Positions 1 to 8,964 of a stretch of DNA of 64,000 nt are shown here, in pieces (position 1 is the stretch's first letter; every line of letters begins with the position of its first letter). Under the pieces are notes generated by a model. That model was given only the letters and a program-made list of their open reading frames with translations. It ran no database searches and had not been told where the DNA came from. The position numbers were made by a program, and so were the translations under genes. The stretch comes from SVEL01 sp017381055 (GTDB lineage Bacteria; Bacillota; Clostridia; Lachnospirales; Lachnospiraceae), in contig JAXJYC010000055.1 in the NCBI GenBank assembly GCA_036307185.1, positions 1 to 64,000 of the forward strand, given 5' to 3'.

Positions 1-1
1 A

Positions 2-289
2 GCAGATAGCCTTATTCACAAAATTATCCTTGATATTGCGGAAAAATTCGGTGCAGAGGTGGCACTTGATAAGCTAGATGAATTAGAAAACCAGATTATG
101 TTACTTGCTGATAATCCTTATATGGGCACAGATCCACGTTATATGATTTTGCGCAGACAAGGATATAAGGTTTTAGTAACAGAAAAAAACCTTGTTTTTT
201 ATAAGATTAATGAGATTCAAAAAGTAGTTACTGTGTATGCAGTGGTTGACCAGAGACAGGATTATTTGAATATTATAAGGGGATTGTAA
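2..289 (+). CDS. RelE/ParE-family toxin, 5' truncated by window edge
   Basis: The frame is open from base 2, so the N-terminus lies outside the window; the first Met codon at 59 is probably internal. The visible 95 residues have the RelE/ParE C-terminal pattern: an amphipathic helix pair, then NPYMGTDPRYMILRRQGYKV, a beta hairpin ending LVFYKIN, and the closing VTVYAVVDQRQDYL strand and helix typical of ParE/YoeB-like mRNA or gyrase toxins. Toxins of this family are normally paired with an antitoxin gene directly upstream, which is not visible here. A RelE-like plasmid-stabilisation protein is the best call; which target it has cannot be told. Confidence 0.7.
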   Translation, partial: ADSLIHKIILDIAEKFGAEVALDKLDELENQIMLLADNPYMGTDPRYMILRRQGYKVLVTEKNLVFYKINEIQKVVTVYAVVDQRQDYLNIIRGL

Positions 290-433
290 AATTTATTAGA
301 AGAATAATCTGTTTACCGATTTTGATGATATGAACGAGAATTGTAACGTCTATTTTAGAAACAGAGAAAGGTGCTATAATTGTAAATAGAAATTGATTTT
401 AAGCCTACTGGGGTGAATAGGTTGTAATTTTAA

Positions 434-793
434 TTAATTCGACCATTTTAAATATTCATTTGTCCTAAATGGTCGTTTCCAATGAACTTCATTTTCTTGC
501 ACCAATAACAACTTATCTTTCTTTTTCTTAAGTACTTCTCGGTTGAGTTTTGCTATGTAAAAAGCGGCTCCCGTTTGACTATCAGATCCTTCATAATCAT
601 CATCTAACAAAAATGAAAATAACAATTCTGCCAATTCCTCATCATCCATATGTTCTTCAAAAAATTCATTAATATATTTTTTATATTTAGAATTACAATT
701 CCATACTAAGTACTTATAAAAATATTATTTATTCCATATTCCATTATTATAAGGTACAATAGATTTTAATTCTTCTGGTGACTTAAAATACAT
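434..793 (-). pseudogene. Small unknown gene with in-frame TAA
   Basis: On the minus strand an ATG at 793-791 follows a strong GGAGGT (806-801) at 7-nt spacing, and the frame runs to a stop at 436-434, giving 119 codons. Codon 23 (727-725) is TAA, so only the C-terminal 71 residues from the Met at 649 remain as an uninterrupted frame. Read through, the protein begins MYFKSPEELKSIVPYNNGIW and ends in a Lys-rich, Trp-containing tail. The good ribosome-binding site at the far start shows the long reading is the ancestral gene. No family is recognised; the small acidic and aromatic make-up would fit an immunity-type protein, but that is only a guess. Confidence 0.55.
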
Positions 794-898
794 ACATATT
801 ACCTCCATAAATTGGAATTCGTAATAAACAAAACCATCAGAAAATAATATGGTAGATCGGCTTATAAATCATTTGCTTATATATGAAAAGAGATTATT

Positions 899-935
899 AA
901 AAACTTCTATGATTATTCATTATAGAAGTTTTTTC
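899..935. terminator. Bidirectional hairpin terminator
   Basis: AAACTTCTAT (901-910) and ATAGAAGTTT (922-931) form a 10-bp stem with an 11-nt loop, flanked by A-rich sequence on the left and a T run on the right, so it could end transcription in either direction. Confidence 0.6.
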
Positions 936-964
936 TTGCTCTTATAGACTGATAGTTGTATAAT
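936..964 (+). promoter_or_regulatory. Sigma-A promoter of the EAL gene
   Basis: TTGCTC (936-941), a 17-bp spacer and TATAAT (959-964) lie 52 bp before the start codon at 1017, directly after the preceding terminator. Confidence 0.6.
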
Positions 965-1016
965 GAATGGTGGAGTAGTCTGAAAATTTAAAGCGAAAGA
1001 AAGAATGTGATAGCAA

Positions 1017-3062
1017 ATGAGTATAAATGAAAAGGTTCTAGAGATTATTGAAGAGGTGCCCGAGGGACATTTTCTTTTTGTTGAAAATATAGATACTGGG
1101 GAATCTAATTGGAGTGAAGATGCAGTGGAATATTTTGGTTTTTCTAGTTCTACTATTTATGATACAAAAGAAAAAATGCAGAAGATGGCACATCCTGAGG
1201 ATAGAGAAGATTTACAACAGGAATTTGATGCTGTTTATAAACAGAAAAAAGATGCATTTTACATAAGCTTTCGTATTAGAAATGCAAAGGGGAAATATGT
1301 ACCATGTACATGTAAGGGAAATATTGTTTTTGATGAGGATGGAAATCCGACAACATTTACAGGTTCGTTGAAAGTGCAGAAGGTGGAAGAAGAGTACGAT
1401 GCGGTAACTGATTTGCCAAAAATTCAAAGCTTTTTTGCTCATATTAGTAAAATAAAGAGAAGAAACAGACAATGCTTATTGATGGCATTAAAGTTAACAA
1501 GCTTTAATGATGTTAATAGTTTGTATGGGTATGACTTTGGCAATAAATGCTTATATGAAGTTGCGAAGATAATGCGAAATATTGTTGGAGAAAATGGTGA
1601 TGTATATCGTTTGGAGAGTACTAATTTTGGGATAGTATTTTATAAGTCAAATACTGATATACTTAAAGATGTTTATTCTCAGATTAGCGAAGCATTGACA
1701 AGTTATTCATTGGACGGATTCGCCCTTAATCTTGAAATGTATGGCGGAGCGTTCTATACAAAAAATTATGAGGCTGGTCACAGAATGATATATTCGTACT
1801 TGATGTCAGCTCTTGAGAAAGCGAAAGCAGAAGATGATAACAAGCTTGTGTTTTTTGATGATGAGACTCATAAGAATAATCAAAAAGTATTGGAGCTGTT
1901 AGATGCTATAAAAGCGAGCGTTAGAAATAATTGTGAAGGTTTTTATCTTTGCTATCAGCCATTTATATCAACAGTTACAGGTAAAATTATTGGAGCAGAG
2001 GCGTTGATTCGTTGGAGAAGTCCTGTATACGGAGAAGTGTCTCCGGGAAGGTTTGTTCCATATTTAGAATCTCATGCGTGTTTTTATGATTTGAGTATAT
2101 GGATATTGCGTCGCGCTGTGCAGGATATGAAAGAAATAATTAAAAAGTATCCTCGATTTTTTGTTAATATAAATATGTCATATAGCCAGCTTGAACGACC
2201 AGAATTTACTGGACAGGTTATCGACATTATTAAGGAATTTGATTTTCCAGCAAAAAATCTACAGCTAGAACTAACAGAACGATGTCGAAATCTTGATATG
2301 AAGTATTTAAAAGAGCAACTTACATTTTTAAGAGAGCATAATATTAAGATTGCACTTGACGATTACGGTACTGGTAATTCAACTATTAATTTACTTTGTG
2401 AATTACCGATTACAAGTGTGAAAATTGATCAGACATTTATTTTAAATATCTTAAATAAAGGAAGTAATAGAGGAGTCGTTGATTCTACGGTTCAATGTGC
2501 AAAACGTTTGGGATTGACAGTATGTCTTGAAGGTGTAGAAACTCAGGAGATAAAGGATTTTATAGGAAAGTATTCTGCAAACTATCATCAAGGATATTTT
2601 TATTCGAGACCGATAGAATTTACAAAGTTTAAAGATATAGTTAAGGATATTTGGCCTGTTAATAGAGTTAGCCTTATAAAAGAAGGTCAAAGCAAAGAGT
2701 TTGGAATAGACAATATTTTATCTATGATGCCTGGTGGATTTTTTATCTATGCAGATGATGAAACTGAAAGAATATTAAGTATTAATGAAATGCTTCTAGA
2801 CATTTTTGAATGTGAGACATTAGATGAATTTATAGAATTAACAAATGGTTCATTTGCTGGTATAGTGCATCCTGAGGATTATGAGGAAGTAAGACAATCA
2901 ATTTATGAGCAGATTAATTCTAATCATAAGAAGATGGATTTTGTTCGTTATCGCATTATTACTAAAACAGGAAAAGTAAAGCATGTACGTGATTACGGAC
3001 ATTTGGTTAAAACGGATAATGATGTGGATCTGTTCTATGTCTTTGTGGTTGAGGAAACTTAG
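1017..3062 (+). CDS. PAS-GGDEF(degenerate)-EAL-PAS c-di-GMP phosphodiesterase
   Basis: This 681-residue cytosolic protein has an N-terminal PAS_3-like domain (about 15-125, with HPEDRE), a GGDEF fold (about 130-290), an EAL domain (about 300-545) and a second PAS-like domain (about 565-680, again with HPEDYEE). The cyclase signature is replaced by LESTNFG near residue 200, so it should not make c-di-GMP. The EAL domain keeps the catalytic set: GAEALIRW, NINMS, LELTE, ALDDYGTG, KID, LEGVE and QGYFYS, so phosphodiesterase activity is expected. No membrane segment is seen. It lies just upstream of the flagellin gene, which suggests a role in motility control. The signal sensed by the PAS domains is unknown. 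Confidence 0.9.
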   Translation: MSINEKVLEIIEEVPEGHFLFVENIDTGESNWSEDAVEYFGFSSSTIYDTKEKMQKMAHPEDREDLQQEFDAVYKQKKDAFYISFRIRNAKGKYVPCTCKGNIVFDEDGNPTTFTGSLKVQKVEEEYDAVTDLPKIQSFFAHISKIKRRNRQCLLMALKLTSFNDVNSLYGYDFGNKCLYEVAKIMRNIVGENGDVYRLESTNFGIVFYKSNTDILKDVYSQISEALTSYSLDGFALNLEMYGGAFYTKNYEAGHRMIYSYLMSALEKAKAEDDNKLVFFDDETHKNNQKVLELLDAIKASVRNNCEGFYLCYQPFISTVTGKIIGAEALIRWRSPVYGEVSPGRFVPYLESHACFYDLSIWILRRAVQDMKEIIKKYPRFFVNINMSYSQLERPEFTGQVIDIIKEFDFPAKNLQLELTERCRNLDMKYLKEQLTFLREHNIKIALDDYGTGNSTINLLCELPITSVKIDQTFILNILNKGSNRGVVDSTVQCAKRLGLTVCLEGVETQEIKDFIGKYSANYHQGYFYSRPIEFTKFKDIVKDIWPVNRVSLIKEGQSKEFGIDNILSMMPGGFFIYADDETERILSINEMLLDIFECETLDEFIELTNGSFAGIVHPEDYEEVRQSIYEQINSNHKKMDFVRYRIITKTGKVKHVRDYGHLVKTDNDVDLFYVFVVEET

Positions 3063-3128
3063 TTTTTAACTACTATTATGGAATTAGAGAAATATCAGAA
3101 TAATTTGTAAAATAGACACAATATCTAT

Positions 3129-3155
3129 TAAGAAATCACCAATATCCTCCGATAT
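3129..3155 (+). promoter_or_regulatory. Possible sigma-28 (SigD) flagellin promoter
   Basis: TAAG (3129-3132), 15 bp, then TCCGATAT (3148-3155) resembles the motility sigma factor consensus TAAA-N15-GCCGATAT with two mismatches. The -10 element lies inside the left arm of the inverted repeat that also holds the flagellin ribosome-binding site. Confidence 0.45.
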
Positions 3156-3193
3156 ATTGTATGAAATGTATTCATATGATATATCGGAGGATA
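3143..3193 (+). promoter_or_regulatory. Inverted repeat enclosing the flagellin ribosome-binding site
   Basis: TATCCTCCGATATAT (3143-3157) is the exact reverse complement of ATATATCGGAGGATA (3179-3193). Two G-U pairs and six further pairs continue inward to a 5-nt loop at 3166-3170, giving about 23 bp. The right arm contains the GGAGG that serves the ATG at 3198, so a transcript covering the whole repeat would have its ribosome-binding site buried. Confidence 0.8.
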
Positions 3194-3197
3194 ATTA

Positions 3198-6100
3198 ATG
3201 TTAATAGCGGCTCATAATTTGACTGCCATGAATGCCAGTAGGCAATATGGCATTACAACAAAAAATCGAGCCAAAACAGCTGAAAAGCTGTCTACTGGTT
3301 ACGACATAAATAGAGCAGCAGACAATGCAGCAGGATTAGCCATCTCAGAGAAAATGAGAAGGCTTATTCGTGGTTTAGAAAGAGGAACAAAAAATGCTGA
3401 GGATGGAGTTTCTTGGACACAGATCGGTGATGGTGCATTAAATGAAGTACATGATATCCTTCATAGAATGACAGAGCTTTCAATACAGTCATTAAATGAA
3501 ACAAATTCAGAAAAGGATAGAGCATATCTGCAAAGCGAATATGAACATTTGCAGACTGAATTGGATAGAATTTCAAAAACAACAGAGTTTAATGAATTAA
3601 ATATATTTGAGGAACATGAGCCTACGTATTACCAGTGCGAGGGTGATATACAGTGGCCATATGACCAGATACATACTATAGAAGATGGACAAAATGATCT
3701 TACAATTAAGTATCGAAAAGACGATAAAGGAACTCAGGAGACCATAAATATAACTGTCCCACCAGGAGATTATACAACTCAGGAACTAGTTGATAAAATT
3801 GATTCGGCACTTGAAGATGCCAGTGGTTTAGCTGATGGTATAATGTTCCAGTTGACAGCAGATGGATATTGTAATGTGAATTTTGAGGGCGGTGAGGTAA
3901 TAGACGCGGTCTCTGGTTCGTTATCTTATCTATTATATGAAATGAATGAGGGCGGCGAGTTTGGCGCTCTTATTGGTACGACCAGTTTTGTAAGTGGAAG
4001 ACCACTTAAAATAACATCAGAAAATGACACACTTGCGTTTACTATTCAGGATATGGATGGTAATGAAGTGGAAAAGCAGGTACAGATTCCAGCAGGTTGG
4101 TATTATAAGGATGAACTTATTGATATTTTAAATGAACAGTTAAAGGATACAGATATTAAAGCTACTGAGTATGGAACTGGTATAAAGCTTGGTGGTGAGG
4201 AGTCTATTGTTACAAAATTCAAAGGAAATATGTTTAAGATTGATGCTGGTAATAATGCAAATACATCAGTGTTTTATGACAATGTTTCATATGGTTCAGT
4301 AGAGCTTGAATCAGCATATTTTCAAGGCGGTCATGTATTGCCAAGTAACACTAAGGATGTAGAATACAATGTATTTCGTATCGGTAGCACGAATAATCAG
4401 TTAACTATTCAGGCAAATGATATGACAGCCCCGGTAACGGTGACTATACCAGAGGGTGAATATAGCATTACACAGATGACAACTCAGCTGAATTCTATAT
4501 TTGCAAACACACCAGGACTTGAAAAGTTATCGGTTACATATAGTTCGTCAAATGGATATTATGGGCTTAGAATTACATCTCAAGTTGAGGGAAATGATAG
4601 TAAAATAGATATTGATGCAAGTAGTAGTGCGTATAATGAATTGTTTGTAAATAGAGAATACACAGATTATTATCCTAGTTATGGAGATTATAAGGCTAAT
4701 GTGACAAATGAAACTAAGTCAGATAGTATCGCAAGCTTTAAGGGAAGCAAGGATTTATCTGGTTTAAGTGGTACCACACCTCTTGTTATTACTTCAGGAG
4801 TTAATGACACATTTACACTAAAGGTGGATTCTAATTCTTATGATATAACTATGTCTGCAGGTAACTATACAAGTGCAAGTCAGGTGGCAGATGAAATAAA
4901 TGCTCAGCTAACAAACGCTGGTTTGACAGACATAGAAGCAGTAGTGACAAATAATAGTATAAAAATACAGGGCAAGGATACTGCTACAGTAAAGAATATT
5001 ACCGCGGAAGCTAAAGGTACAAACGGAGGCTTCGAGGCTGTATTACAAGGATATAGTTTATACTATACAACACAATCGGTTGGTGGCAGAGATTCAATAA
5101 CACTTAATGGAGAATTTGACGGGGTGGTTGATGCTTCGGATAATCCTCTAAAGATAACAGTAAATGATAAGGTTTATAACGTTCAGCTACCAGTGGGGAA
5201 TAATGTTTCTCAGGGTGATATTATAGACGCTATAGAACAGACTATTTCAGGTGAAACAAAAACTGAACTAAATACATTTTCACCAATATCTGATACAGGA
5301 ACAACTACAGACAGAAATAGAAGTAGAGCAGGTAGAGGTGGTACTACTCCTAGCACATGGAATGGTAGTAATGTAGGTGAAACTATAAGGAATGAAGGTA
5401 CAACAGGACTTGATTCGGATAGACCGGCAAGTGTTGAGATGCCTATTGCATTGCCATCGACCATAAAGGTTAAGGATGGTTCAAATAAGATTTCTTTGAC
5501 TATTAATGGAGTAACAAAGGAAATGACTATCGATAGCAAGTCGTATTCTCAAAGTGAATTTGTTACTGCTTTACAAAAGGCAATTGATGATAGTTTTGGT
5601 GATGGGTATGGTGGAGCGAAGGTATCTATAAATAATGGAAAGCTTTCGCTTACAGCTAGAACAGATGCATATCATTTTGGTGAAAATACATCTATAGCTT
5701 GCGGAACAAGTTCAAGTAGTTTGCTTAAAGACCTTAATTCCAATAGAACATCAGCTAAAGTAAATACAGAAATCAAATTAAGTAACAGTGTGGTTATAGA
5801 TGGTAGTACGAATACGTTTTCATTTACATTAGAAGAGGATGGAGTGTCATCAGTTAAGACGATAACACTAAATTCAGGAAGCTATAACAAGGATTCTTTG
5901 CTTAGAGAGATAAATAATAAGCTTAGTGCTAATGGAATTGGGGTTACTTCAAGTGTAGATAGCAATGGTTACTTGGTATTGCAGACAACTGCAAAGGGTA
6001 ATGAATATCGTATTGCGTATGATTCTAAGAATGGGAATGGTGGAACATCAGCACAGGTTATTTTTGGTGATTTAATAGTTAAAGAACCAGCTGAAGCATA

Positions 6101-8039
6101 TATTGATAGAAAACCACAGCAGACTATTGTGTTAGATGATACCACTAATAATAATCTGTCTGTTACAGTAAATGGTGTAGTGCATACAGTGGAACTTGAT
6201 GAGGGAACCTATACTATAGATACATTGATTACAGAAATGAATGATAAATTATCTGGTACAGGGCTAGAGGCATGTAAATCTTCTACAGGACTTCTGGGCT
6301 TTAAAACAGTTGAAAAGGGTAATCAGCAATCATTTTCAGTTTCTTATGATGAAAACTCTGTGATGAAACCAATATATGGTGAAACAACAACTACTTACCC
6401 AGCGGTTACAGCCTCATTTAATGGAAATAAGCTTACATTGTCAGCTCCAGGTGCCAATTTATATGTATCATCAAATTCAGGTGCAGGGTTACAAAAACCT
6501 AAGGAGAATAAGAGTTATATAGAAAATACTGTTGTAGAAGGATATAAATCAAATGTACATGGAACTATAGATGGTGGAAAGTTTATTGTTCCTAATAAAA
6601 AAATAAATATTGATGAATATTCTGATAATCTTTCATTTACTTTTATAGATGAAGGAACTACAAGAAATATAAGTATCGATGTGCCAGATGGTGATTATAC
6701 ATATGACCAAATGAAAAGTACTATACAAGGCATTTTTGATGATCAAGCGGTGCCATGGGCTGGTAAGCTTACGGTAGAAGTTGATTCTAACGGTATAGTG
6801 ATTAAGACTGTAGGAACTGGTAAGAATAATCAGCTATTGAACCCGTCAGGAGATTTTTATGAAAAGATTTTGAATAGTAGTGCTGAACAATTGGATAATC
6901 AGTCTAGCACTATAAAGGATGTTGACGGAAAACAGGTAGTAACAAAAGCATATGTTATCGGTAGACAGGATGTTGCTGATGGCGTGAAGATTAGAGCAGG
7001 TATTTCAGATGAATTAATGTTGGATTTAACAATCAATGGAACAGAATATAATTTCCAAATGAAGTTAGATCCAGGAGATTATTCAGGAGATGGCATAAAG
7101 AATCATATTCAAGAAAAACTTAATGAGCAATTAGTAGCTCAAGGATTCGAGGCTGGTATGATTGAAGTGGGTTTAGGCGATATAAGAACAAATGTAGTTG
7201 GTGCAAATGACGAAAACGCATTGAATTTTAGATTATCAAATGTAACAACCTTAGATGAAGAAGGTGAGTATATTATCGATGGTATCGGTGGAAATGCCGC
7301 TTTTGCCGTATTCTATAGTACAGATGGTGAATTACTACCAGCTTATGTAATGGGAAGTAAGGATGTGTCTAATGGTGTAAGGATAGAAGAGGGAGATAAT
7401 AATCTAGAATTTACCGTTGATGGTGTATCTTATGAGATAGAGCTAGAGCCTAAATATTATTCTCAAACGGATATTGTTGATGCTATAAATGAGAAGCTAG
7501 AAGAACAGGGAGTACCATTGCTAGCAGAGAAAGAGGATGATAAGGTCAAGATATCTCATGCATCATTAGGCAAACATTCTATAGAAGTATCGGGAAATGC
7601 AAAAGATGATATATTCTTTAGAGAAAATGGTGCTAGAGAAAAGGATAAGGGCGTGCGTATACAGCTAAGCTCAGAGGTAGAGGATTATCTGGAGATACCT
7701 AGAACAGAGTATAGTAGTTCTTTAATAGGAATAAATACTATATGTATATCTAAAGTAGACCATGCTACTAAAGCATTAGATAGAATTTCAAAGGCTGTCG
7801 ATATTGTATCTAATCTAAGAAGTATGCTTGGAAGTGCGCAAAATCGATTAGAACACGCAATAAATAGCAATGAAAATAAATCTGAAAACACACAGGCAGC
7901 AGAATCACGTATAAGAGATGCGGATATGGCAAAACGCATGATGGAGCTGTCTAAGCAGAACATCTTGCAGCAAGTTGGCGAAGCTATGATGTCTCAGGCA
8001 AATAATAGTAATCAGGGTATATTGTCATTGCTACAGTAA
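3198..8039 (+). CDS. fliC: Giant flagellin with repeated Flagellin-IN-like modules
   Basis: This 1613-residue protein has a canonical flagellin N-terminal domain (residues 1-140, e.g. LSTGYDINRAADNAAGLAIS) and C-terminal domain (about 1515-1613, e.g. RIRDADMAKRMMELSKQNIL, ending LLQ). Typical flagellins are 270-500 residues. The extra 1370 residues form a surface-exposed region with about eleven degenerate modules. Each holds a short strand, a PxGxY-like turn, a helix with the pattern hxxxIN..L, and a beta-rich tail, as in VPPGDYTTQELVDKID, IPEGEYSITQMTTQLN and LEPKYYSQTDIVDAIN. Module starts fall near residues 185, 295, 415, 549, 661, 775, 888, 997, 1158, 1286 and 1413. This resembles the Flagellin hook IN motif. 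It should be exported by the flagellar type III system and assembled into unusually thick filaments. FliB is encoded downstream. Confidence 0.93.
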   Translation: MLIAAHNLTAMNASRQYGITTKNRAKTAEKLSTGYDINRAADNAAGLAISEKMRRLIRGLERGTKNAEDGVSWTQIGDGALNEVHDILHRMTELSIQSLNETNSEKDRAYLQSEYEHLQTELDRISKTTEFNELNIFEEHEPTYYQCEGDIQWPYDQIHTIEDGQNDLTIKYRKDDKGTQETINITVPPGDYTTQELVDKIDSALEDASGLADGIMFQLTADGYCNVNFEGGEVIDAVSGSLSYLLYEMNEGGEFGALIGTTSFVSGRPLKITSENDTLAFTIQDMDGNEVEKQVQIPAGWYYKDELIDILNEQLKDTDIKATEYGTGIKLGGEESIVTKFKGNMFKIDAGNNANTSVFYDNVSYGSVELESAYFQGGHVLPSNTKDVEYNVFRIGSTNNQLTIQANDMTAPVTVTIPEGEYSITQMTTQLNSIFANTPGLEKLSVTYSSSNGYYGLRITSQVEGNDSKIDIDASSSAYNELFVNREYTDYYPSYGDYKANVTNETKSDSIASFKGSKDLSGLSGTTPLVITSGVNDTFTLKVDSNSYDITMSAGNYTSASQVADEINAQLTNAGLTDIEAVVTNNSIKIQGKDTATVKNITAEAKGTNGGFEAVLQGYSLYYTTQSVGGRDSITLNGEFDGVVDASDNPLKITVNDKVYNVQLPVGNNVSQGDIIDAIEQTISGETKTELNTFSPISDTGTTTDRNRSRAGRGGTTPSTWNGSNVGETIRNEGTTGLDSDRPASVEMPIALPSTIKVKDGSNKISLTINGVTKEMTIDSKSYSQSEFVTALQKAIDDSFGDGYGGAKVSINNGKLSLTARTDAYHFGENTSIACGTSSSSLLKDLNSNRTSAKVNTEIKLSNSVVIDGSTNTFSFTLEEDGVSSVKTITLNSGSYNKDSLLREINNKLSANGIGVTSSVDSNGYLVLQTTAKGNEYRIAYDSKNGNGGTSAQVIFGDLIVKEPAEAYIDRKPQQTIVLDDTTNNNLSVTVNGVVHTVELDEGTYTIDTLITEMNDKLSGTGLEACKSSTGLLGFKTVEKGNQQSFSVSYDENSVMKPIYGETTTTYPAVTASFNGNKLTLSAPGANLYVSSNSGAGLQKPKENKSYIENTVVEGYKSNVHGTIDGGKFIVPNKKINIDEYSDNLSFTFIDEGTTRNISIDVPDGDYTYDQMKSTIQGIFDDQAVPWAGKLTVEVDSNGIVIKTVGTGKNNQLLNPSGDFYEKILNSSAEQLDNQSSTIKDVDGKQVVTKAYVIGRQDVADGVKIRAGISDELMLDLTINGTEYNFQMKLDPGDYSGDGIKNHIQEKLNEQLVAQGFEAGMIEVGLGDIRTNVVGANDENALNFRLSNVTTLDEEGEYIIDGIGGNAAFAVFYSTDGELLPAYVMGSKDVSNGVRIEEGDNNLEFTVDGVSYEIELEPKYYSQTDIVDAINEKLEEQGVPLLAEKEDDKVKISHASLGKHSIEVSGNAKDDIFFRENGAREKDKGVRIQLSSEVEDYLEIPRTEYSSSLIGINTICISKVDHATKALDRISKAVDIVSNLRSMLGSAQNRLEHAINSNENKSENTQAAESRIRDADMAKRMMELSKQNILQQVGEAMMSQANNSNQGILSLLQ

Positions 8040-8058
8040 TTGTAATATTGGATCTAAA

Positions 8059-8312
8059 TGGGCATTAGGGACATTTTTTTGCTGATTTTTGCCCATAAAA
8101 AGGTTGTTATACAGAAGTTATAGAATTATAATAGCTATTATGGGCAAAAAATGAGAGAAAATAGCTAAAAATGCCCAAAGAATTTATATTTTGTGGGCAA
8201 AAAAAGGGCTTATCAATAAGAAAATGCCCAAAATTAATATTTTTGCTATGATTTTATAATGAAGTTTAACTAAAATGGGCATTTTATAGCAAAATGGAAT
8301 GATTTTTGCCCA
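8059..8312. repeat. Array of four TGGGCA-N25-TGCCCA units
   Basis: The 370-bp gap after the flagellin gene contains no gene. It holds eight copies of a 6-mer in strictly alternating orientation: TGGGCA at 8059, 8141, 8194, 8276 and TGCCCA at 8090, 8172, 8225, 8307. Each forward copy is followed by its complement exactly 31 bp later, giving four 37-bp units. Gaps between unit starts are 82, 53 and 82 bp, so the array is mirror-symmetric about 8185.5. Most motifs adjoin A or T tracts. Function unknown: operator array, hairpin set or repeat family. Confidence 0.85.
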
Positions 8313-8386
8313 AAAGTGCTATGATAAATTATGTCTAATGATTTAAATGCGCTTATTAGAAAAAATAAAATATTCATATACATAGA

Positions 8387-8409
8387 AAAAAGGAAAAAGG
8401 AAAAAGGAT
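8387..8409 (+). promoter_or_regulatory. Tandem AAAAAGG ribosome-binding repeats
   Basis: Three purine-rich AAAAAGG copies at 7-bp spacing precede the ATG at 8410. Only the copy at the right distance can serve initiation well, and the repeats could slip. Confidence 0.5.
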
Positions 8410-8964
8410 ATGTATCTTATATCAATTTATTTTGATGAAAAAACTGAAAAGATCATGCAGGGCTATATAAATCAAGTGGCTAAGGTTACAGGTAACACGT
8501 TTATGTTAGATGGTAATATACCACCACATATTACAGTGCTTGGCTTTCAAGGGAAAGATGAGCAAGAGCTTATAGAAACATTTGATAAGCATATAGACAA
8601 CATAAGAAATATAGGAAATACAAAAGAGAATAAGCTTTATTTTGGAAGTCTAGGTGTGCTTAAAGGTCAAGTTATCTACGCACAGCCAGTTTTGAATGAA
8701 TATCTGCATGAATTATCTCAAATGGTATATGATGTATTTGGTAATGTAGATGGTATAGAATTTAGTCCGTTTTACAAGCCTTTTTCTTGGCTCCCTCATA
8801 TGTCTATAGGCAAACATCTTAATGAAAAACAGATGGAGGAAGCCTTTAAAACCCTTGTGAAGAATTTTGTGCCTATGGAGGCAGCAGTTACAAGAATAGG
8901 AGTTGCTAAGACGAATCCACATAGGGATATTAAGGTATATGAATTAAAGAGGAATGAGCAATGA
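8410..8964 (+). CDS. 2H phosphoesterase / 2'-5' RNA ligase-like protein
   Basis: This 184-residue protein carries the two H-x-T/S signatures of the 2H phosphoesterase superfamily: PPHITVLGF near residue 38 and LPHMSIGKH near residue 129, which supply the paired catalytic histidines. Members act on 2'-5' or cyclic phosphodiester bonds in RNA or nucleotides; the substrate here is unknown. The gene lies between flagellin and fliB and overlaps fliB by 4 nt (ATGA), so these two are translated as a unit. No signal peptide is seen, so it should be cytosolic. RNA 2',3'-cyclic phosphodiesterase (ThpR-like) activity is an alternative, but the protein is divergent. Confidence 0.8.
   Translation: MYLISIYFDEKTEKIMQGYINQVAKVTGNTFMLDGNIPPHITVLGFQGKDEQELIETFDKHIDNIRNIGNTKENKLYFGSLGVLKGQVIYAQPVLNEYLHELSQMVYDVFGNVDGIEFSPFYKPFSWLPHMSIGKHLNEKQMEEAFKTLVKNFVPMEAAVTRIGVAKTNPHRDIKVYELKRNEQ

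Noticed and set aside
5210..5539. 109-codon minus-strand frame in the flagellin gene
   Set aside because: It is a shadow of the repeat-rich flagellin coding sequence, without a ribosome site.
8059..8312. CRISPR array
   Set aside because: The units have short complementary ends and no long identical direct repeats; inner sequences are AT-rich and no cas genes are present.
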